Source of the DNA: Chrysiogenia bacterium
GTDB taxonomy: Bacteria > JAGRBM01
Direction of reading: 5' to 3'
Length of the DNA stretch: 11,180 bases
NCBI GenBank assembly: GCA_020434085.1
Contig: JAGRBM010000385.1
Location: 1 to 11,180 of the forward strand
Positions 7,230 to 11,180 of the stretch are shown one piece after another. Every line of letters begins with the position of its first letter. Within the stretch, counting starts at the first letter, position 1. Position numbers and translations under genes: made by a program. Below the pieces are notes generated by a model. That model made no database searches. It was not told where the DNA came from and was given only the letters and a program-made list of their open reading frames with translations.

Positions 7230-8177
7230 TCAGGCCCCCAGCCTTTCCTTGACGAATGCGGTCACGCGGGCGAGGGCCTCGCGCGACTCGGGCATGAGCC
7301 CGGCGAACATGGGGAAGTCGTGCCACATGTGCTCCCAAACTTCGAGGGTCACCTGCGTGCCGGCTTCTTTTGCGCGCTCGGCAAAGCGCACCGAGTCGCT
7401 CTGCAGCACCTCGGCGTCCCCAACCTGGATGTACAACGGCGGCAGATCGTTGAGCGGCCGGCGAAGCGGCGCCAGAATGGAGATGCGGGGATGATTGGCC
7501 ACAGCATAGTGGGCCACCAGCTTGCGAATTACGACGGGACTGAACCACGGATCGGCGTCCTTGCGCGTGACATAGGACTCGCCGTCAAATTCCAGGCAAT
7601 CGGTCGCTGGCGAGAACAGTAATCCCGCCGCGGGCATCGGATCGCCCGCGTCCCGCGCGCTGATGAGCGTCATCAGCGCCAGACATCCGCCCGCCGAGTC
7701 GCCGCCAACGACGATCTGGTCCGCCGAAACCCCATGGCGCAGCAGCCAGCGGTACATGCCCAGGCAATCGTCATTGGCACAGGGGAACGGGTTTTCCGGC
7801 GCGAGGCGGTACTCGGGAAGCAGCACCCGAAGGCCCGCGCCTTTTGCGATGTGCGCGGCGAACTCCCGGTGGCTGTCGGCGCCGCCGCAAACGAAACCGC
7901 CGCCGTGCAGGTAGAGAATCGTCCGCGGATCATCCATTGCCGCCTCGCTGGAGGCGATCCACTCGCACGGAAGGCCCAGGATGTTCTCCTTGCGAATGAT
8001 CGTGCCCTTGGGCAGACGGGAAATCCCGTTCATTAGTTTGAGCAGCCCGCGCTGCACCCAGGGATAATCCGCCGCCGCAAAGGCCGGGCGGACCACTGTC
8101 TTCACCGTGCCGCGAACAAAGCGCCCCTGCCTTGAGAGCTCTCCGACCGGGACGAAGTACCCGGAATTCTCACTCAT
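7230..8177 (-). CDS. Alpha/beta hydrolase, HSL-type (family IV) carboxylesterase
   Basis: The 315-residue protein has the full HSL-family signature. HGGG at residues 91-94 forms the oxyanion hole, and YRLAPE follows at 123-128. GDSAGG at 159-164 carries nucleophile Ser161. The acid is in GDAEVL (Asp254 or Glu256), and His286 is in the HDF motif. No signal peptide is evident, so it is probably cytoplasmic. Such enzymes hydrolyse short or medium acyl esters; the substrate cannot be predicted here. Residues 1-60 form a cap-like N-terminal segment. The ATG overlaps the stop of the upstream dehydrogenase as ATGA, with AGGAAG six bases upstream inside that gene, so translation is probably coupled. 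The length is typical for the family (about 300-320). Confidence 0.92.
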   Translation of the reverse strand: MSENSGYFVPVGELSRQGRFVRGTVKTVVRPAFAAADYPWVQRGLLKLMNGISRLPKGTIIRKENILGLPCEWIASSEAAMDDPRTILYLHGGGFVCGGADSHREFAAHIAKGAGLRVLLPEYRLAPENPFPCANDDCLGMYRWLLRHGVSADQIVVGGDSAGGCLALMTLISARDAGDPMPAAGLLFSPATDCLEFDGESYVTRKDADPWFSPVVIRKLVAHYAVANHPRISILAPLRRPLNDLPPLYIQVGDAEVLQSDSVRFAERAKEAGTQVTLEVWEHMWHDFPMFAGLMPESREALARVTAFVKERLGA

Positions 8178-8189
8178 TGCTGACTTCCT
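8174..8189 (-). promoter_or_regulatory. ATGA stop/start overlap with internal ribosome binding site
   Basis: The dehydrogenase stop TGA (8174-8176) and the esterase start ATG (8175-8177) share two bases within ATGA, and AGGAAG (8184-8189) lies six bases upstream of the start. This points to coupled translation of the two proteins. Confidence 0.8.
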
Positions 8190-9211
8190 TCTCCGCCCGG
8201 CACCAGAAGCACCTTGCCGCGGGTCATGTTTTCCTCATAGCGGGCGATGGCCTCGATCGCGCCGCTGAGCGGGACGCGCTCGGCCACGGCGGTCGAGAGC
8301 TCGCTGCCGATGTGCCGTTGCACCTCGCGCATTGCGAGCAGCAGCCGAAGGTTGCCCTGCTTGCGAATCCAGTCGGAAAGCCAGAAGCCCGAAAGGCGCT
8401 TCCGCTCGAAGATGAGCTGCCCGGGCTCGACTCCGCAGGATTCCAGCGAGAGGGCGCCGTATACGACGGCCTCCGATCCGCGCGGCATGGCCGCCAGCAG
8501 CTTACCGGTCAACTCGCCCGCGACGGCGTCGAAGGCGATCGTCGCGCCGAGTTTCTTTGCCCGCTCGTGGAGCTGCTCTTCAAAATCACTGTCGCTCGAA
8601 TCGAGGACATGTTTGGCGCCCATCTCCCGCAGGAGCTTTGCCTGCTCATCGCGGCGCACGACGTGAATCACCGGATAATGATCGCGCTCGCTCATGCGCA
8701 GCATCATCCGGCCCAGGGCGCTGGCCGCCGCGGTATGAATCGCTGCCTTGTGCCCGCCGCGCTTTGCGTTCTCGAGCAGCGCCATGGCCGTGAGCGGATT
8801 GACGATCAGGCTTGCTCCCTGTTCGTCGCTGATCTCTTTGGGAAGCGGGATGCACATGGTCGGGCTGGTCACGACGTATTCCGACCAGGTGCCGTCGGCA
8901 TCTTCCTGCACGCCGCAGGTCACGCGCTTTCCCACCAGCCAGCTCGAGTACATCCCACCGCCCGAGGCAACGACCGTGCCCGCGCCTTCGAAACCCGGGA
9001 CGCAGGGCGTGGCTTTGGTAAACCCGTAGAGCCCGCGCGTGAACATCACGTCCGATGGATTGACCGGCGCGGCCGCCATTCGCACGAGCACTTCGCCGGA
9101 CCCGGGCCTGGGCACGGGGACTTCATCGACGCGCACCGAGCCGGGCGCGCCATCGAAGGCATGCACCCGCACGGCCTTCATGGTTTCGGGAATCTGGTCA
9201 CTGGCAATCAT
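8174..9211 (-). CDS. MDR-superfamily NAD(P)H oxidoreductase, MECR/quinone oxidoreductase-like
   Basis: From the chosen ATG the product is 345 residues, normal for the family. It shows the zinc-free MDR layout. A GroES-like N-terminal half has NPSD (51-54), PGFEGAG (72-78) and GTWSEYV (107-113). NPLTA (138-142) follows, then a nucleotide-binding turn AAASALGR (161-168). LIF with GFWLSDW lies at 266-281. The last motif and NPSD resemble mitochondrial trans-2-enoyl-CoA reductase (MECR/Etr1) and quinone oxidoreductases, so a NADPH-dependent reduction of an enoyl thioester or a quinone is plausible but unproven. I chose 9211 over an in-frame ATG at 9298 because GGGAGGG lies six bases upstream and the extra 29 residues are Arg/Ala-rich with no family similarity. 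It is the first gene of a three-gene operon and ends in an ATGA overlap with the esterase. Confidence 0.88.
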   Translation of the reverse strand: MIASDQIPETMKAVRVHAFDGAPGSVRVDEVPVPRPGSGEVLVRMAAAPVNPSDVMFTRGLYGFTKATPCVPGFEGAGTVVASGGGMYSSWLVGKRVTCGVQEDADGTWSEYVVTSPTMCIPLPKEISDEQGASLIVNPLTAMALLENAKRGGHKAAIHTAAASALGRMMLRMSERDHYPVIHVVRRDEQAKLLREMGAKHVLDSSDSDFEEQLHERAKKLGATIAFDAVAGELTGKLLAAMPRGSEAVVYGALSLESCGVEPGQLIFERKRLSGFWLSDWIRKQGNLRLLLAMREVQRHIGSELSTAVAERVPLSGAIEAIARYEENMTRGKVLLVPGGEGSQQ

Positions 9212-9217
9212 GGTGGG

Positions 9218-9224
9218 CCCTCCC
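9218..9224 (-). promoter_or_regulatory. Ribosome binding site deciding the dehydrogenase start
   Basis: The minus strand reads GGGAGGG with six bases to the ATG at 9211. No comparable site precedes the alternative upstream ATG at 9298, so the shorter 345-residue form is preferred. Confidence 0.7.
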
Positions 9225-9262
9225 GCCCGGAGGTGCGCGCCAGCAGGGCGCGGCGCTCTCCT

Positions 9263-9290
9263 TGTATCCGCCCGCGCGCGGTCCTGCCAA
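9263..9290 (-). promoter_or_regulatory. Candidate promoter of the dehydrogenase-esterase-DUF962 operon
   Basis: TTGGCA (9285-9290, five of six to the -35 consensus), a 16-base spacer and GATACA (9263-9268, only three of six to the -10) lie upstream of the operon. A start near 9256 would give a leader of about 45 bases. The -10 is poor, so this is tentative. Confidence 0.25.
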
Positions 9291-9294
9291 ATTT

Positions 9295-9311
9295 GCAATG
9301 GAAGTCATTGC
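9295..9311. promoter_or_regulatory. Palindromic operator candidate in the divergent intergenic region
   Basis: GCAATG and CATTGC form perfect 6-base arms around GAAGT. The site lies just upstream of the candidate -35 of the operon and 78 bases before the glycosyltransferase start, a position suited to a dimeric regulator acting on either gene. No regulator gene is in the window. Confidence 0.35.
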
Positions 9312-9340
9312 TCCCCGGTCGGTGGCGATTTGGGCGGCGG

Positions 9341-9359
9341 GAGGGTAAAAGCCACCCTC
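9341..9359. repeat. Short inverted repeat before the glycosyltransferase gene
   Basis: GAGGGT and ACCCTC form 6-base arms around a 7-base loop, ending 29 bases before the ATG at 9389. It may form a leader hairpin or a binding site; it does not cover the ribosome binding site. Confidence 0.3.
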
Positions 9360-9388
9360 ACGCGCCAACCTGAGGCGCCGAGGGGCGA

Positions 9389-11180
9389 ATGAGCGAAGAA
9401 TCGGGCAATCAAGGCGCTGGGGGCTCCGGAGCATCGTTCTGGGAGCGCCTGCGCGAAAATCCCCAGTGGGTGCTCTACGCGCTGGGAGCCGGTCTGCTCT
9501 ATTTTGTGGCGACAGAGTTCTTTCGCCGTTTTCCCCATTCGGGCGACGAATATGCCTATGTCTACCAGGCCAACACCTTTCTCGCCGGTCGCCTGGTCAA
9601 CCCCCTCTCGCCGTTTCCCCCGACCTATACCGTGGTTCACACCATCAGCATGCCGTGGGGAATGTTCTCGAAGTATCCGCCCGGCTGGCCGGTGGTGCTG
9701 GCGCTGGGCGAGGCCCTCTCGCTGGGATTTCTGGTTGGGCCCGCCATCGGGCTGATCACACTCATCCTCGGTTACCGCCTGGCCGAGCGCCTGGCCGGTC
9801 GCCAGAGCGCGCTGGTGATGACAGCGCTGCTCGCAACCAATGGCTTTTTCCTTTTCAACAGCGCGTCGTTCTATCCGCATGCGCCAGTGATGCTCGCGCT
9901 CATTCTGATTTTCGATCATCTGGAGCGCTACTATCGTGCGCCGGCAACACGCGACGCGGTGATTGCATCGGCCGCGCTGGCTTTTGTCGTTCTGGCCCGC
10001 CCCTTCGACGGGGCCCTGATTTTGGGCATCCTGCTGCCGGTGCTTGCGATCTACTTTTTCCGAAACCTCAGCAAGCCGCTGGCCCGCGACACCGCTATTG
10101 CAGTCAGCATTCAGGTGCTCGCTGTGGGGATCTACCTTCTCTACAACAAGGGCACGACCCACGAGTATTTCACCTTCGGGCACCAGCTCGCCGACGCGAC
10201 CGATCGCCCGGAGCTGGCACCGACTAAGATGGGCGCCCCGTTTCTCTTTCGTGCGGGTCGTTATCTCGAGGTCTTCTGGCCACTCATTCTGGCGCCGCTG
10301 GCACTCTTCATCCGGCGCGACGATCCGGCGCCGAATCGCCGTCTGCTGATCGGCTTTTTCGCCTTTTCATTGCTGTTCTGGGTGGGATATGCGACCTATC
10401 TCGTCCCCGACCTGCCGCCGCGCTACGGCTCACGCTACCTCTATCCGACGCTCTTTCCGCTGGCACTGCTGGCCGCCGTGGCACTAATGCAGGTCTTGCG
10501 CGGGACCGCCCGCTGGATCGTACTGGCGCTGCTGTGCGGCGCCCAGCTCGTGCAGGTCTACAACGCGGGCGCGGGGATCCAGATGGCGATCGATGCGGGA
10601 ACCGGGCTCTATCAGGCGAGCACTTACCTGGGCGCCGCGCTCAAACCCGAAAAGATGGCCGTCGCCATTCAGGGCTCTTCCGGCTCGATCCCGAGCGTCG
10701 ATCTGGTACGCAACGACCTTGATTACAAGCAGGACGTTCTTTTCATGCGAACGCCGCTGGGCCTGCGACCCCCGGTACCTGCCGCCCAAGCGCGCGTCCG
10801 CTACGTGTGGGACGGCATCGGCGGTGCGCCGGTGCTCTGGAGCGATGAAGCGGAAGCGCGTGTTCCGATGTTCGTGCTCAGCTCGCCGCAGCCCACCGCG
10901 CTGCCACGCGAGGATCGCCCCGGCTGGGTGCTGGTCACGGGCTCCAATCGTTGTTTTGGCGAGCACTACATCTATCCGGGAACGCGCCTGGATACCTGGG
11001 CGCGCATGGGCCCCTGCCCCGGCCCCAGCAACGTGAGCTGGGCGCCGATGCCCGCGCTCTCGCCCCAGGACGCGGCCGCGCAACACGCCGAGCGTTTCTA
11101 CGTGCACTACCGCACTTTCGTGACCATCGATAAAGAGCAGGACTACAGCTTTGCGCTGCGCTCCAGCGGCGGCGGCGCGC
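9389..11180 (+). CDS. GT-C membrane glycosyltransferase (PMT/ArnT-like) with a C-terminal PA14-like region (partial)
   Basis: The frame is open from ATG 9389 to the window end (597 codons, no stop). A Gly/Ser-rich cytoplasmic tail (1-26) precedes the first membrane helix (27-45). The first external loop has HSGDEYAY with Asp53-Glu54, the acidic pair expected of GT-C enzymes that use polyprenyl-phosphate sugars. SKYPPGWP (94-101) matches the K-x-P-P loop of ArnT/PMT-like proteins. Further hydrophobic helices follow to about residue 385, with RPFDGAL (204-210) and RYGSRYLYPTLFP (345-357). The rest is soluble, and its last 25 residues (RTFVTI..DYSFALRSSGGG) resemble the start of a PA14 carbohydrate-binding fold, cut by the window edge. 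It likely transfers a lipid-linked sugar on the periplasmic side. The acceptor is unknown. The GAGGGG ribosome site sits only three bases from the ATG. Transcription diverges from the operon. Confidence 0.82.
   Translation, partial: MSEESGNQGAGGSGASFWERLRENPQWVLYALGAGLLYFVATEFFRRFPHSGDEYAYVYQANTFLAGRLVNPLSPFPPTYTVVHTISMPWGMFSKYPPGWPVVLALGEALSLGFLVGPAIGLITLILGYRLAERLAGRQSALVMTALLATNGFFLFNSASFYPHAPVMLALILIFDHLERYYRAPATRDAVIASAALAFVVLARPFDGALILGILLPVLAIYFFRNLSKPLARDTAIAVSIQVLAVGIYLLYNKGTTHEYFTFGHQLADATDRPELAPTKMGAPFLFRAGRYLEVFWPLILAPLALFIRRDDPAPNRRLLIGFFAFSLLFWVGYATYLVPDLPPRYGSRYLYPTLFPLALLAAVALMQVLRGTARWIVLALLCGAQLVQVYNAGAGIQMAIDAGTGLYQASTYLGAALKPEKMAVAIQGSSGSIPSVDLVRNDLDYKQDVLFMRTPLGLRPPVPAAQARVRYVWDGIGGAPVLWSDEAEARVPMFVLSSPQPTALPREDRPGWVLVTGSNRCFGEHYIYPGTRLDTWARMGPCPGPSNVSWAPMPALSPQDAAAQHAERFYVHYRTFVTIDKEQDYSFALRSSGGGA

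Larger units (their letters stand above)
9212..9388. other. Divergent intergenic region
   Basis: These 177 bases separate the minus-strand dehydrogenase operon from the plus-strand glycosyltransferase. It contains a weak operon promoter, a palindrome and a short inverted repeat, listed separately. I found no convincing promoter for the glycosyltransferase. Confidence 0.6.

Noticed and set aside
9212-9298. N-terminal extension of the dehydrogenase from an ATG at 9298
   Set aside because: The 29 extra residues are low-complexity Arg/Ala-rich, lack family similarity, and the strong ribosome site precedes the internal ATG at 9211.
8132-9373. 413-codon plus-strand open frame opposite the dehydrogenase
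   Set aside because: In codon register with the dehydrogenase, which has clear MDR motifs; the antisense product matches no family I know.
9305-10183. 292-codon minus-strand open frame opposite the glycosyltransferase
   Set aside because: In codon register with the glycosyltransferase, which shows membrane helices and GT-C motifs; its Gln/His/Arg-rich product is typical antisense.
10484-11107. 207-codon minus-strand open frame
   Set aside because: Antisense to the glycosyltransferase C-terminal region in the same register, with no family resemblance.

Overview
The window is GC-rich Gram-negative bacterial chromosome. A signal-peptide surface protein built of Ig-like repeats, an MDR oxidoreductase, an HSL-type esterase, a DUF962 protein and a GT-C glycosyltransferase all fit a deltaproteobacterial or myxobacterial-type lineage. 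That placement is inference: no rRNA or marker gene is present. No RNA gene, CRISPR array, transposase or phage gene was found.

Left part (1-6479, minus strand): one giant open reading frame, 2159 codons visible, whose C-terminus lies beyond base 1. It starts with a short signal peptide ending at a cysteine, followed by about 18 tandem Ig-like repeats of roughly 105-145 residues, each marked by a D-x-F-G-N-like turn. From about residue 600 onward the repeats are ordered as a four-domain super-repeat of about 485 residues. The third complete type, carrying a cysteine pair, recurs at every fourth repeat. The start codon sits just after a long imperfect hairpin whose outer arm covers the ribosome binding site.

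Middle (6480-6811): non-coding, holding the leader, a weak candidate promoter and an AT-rich inverted repeat. Then comes a compact minus-strand operon (9211 down to 6812). It encodes an MECR/quinone-oxidoreductase-like MDR enzyme, an alpha/beta hydrolase joined to it by an ATGA stop/start overlap, and a small DUF962 (Mpo1-like) membrane protein 49 bases further on. The families suggest lipid or acyl-group metabolism, but no substrate can be read from the sequence.

Right part (9389-11180, plus strand): a divergently transcribed GT-C type membrane glycosyltransferase with a long soluble C-terminal region. The region seems to enter a PA14-like fold just before the window ends. The 177-base divergent intergenic region holds two short inverted repeats.

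The very long open frames antisense to these genes lie exactly in codon register with the true genes. They exist because the real genes avoid TTA, CTA and TCA codons, so they are not annotated.
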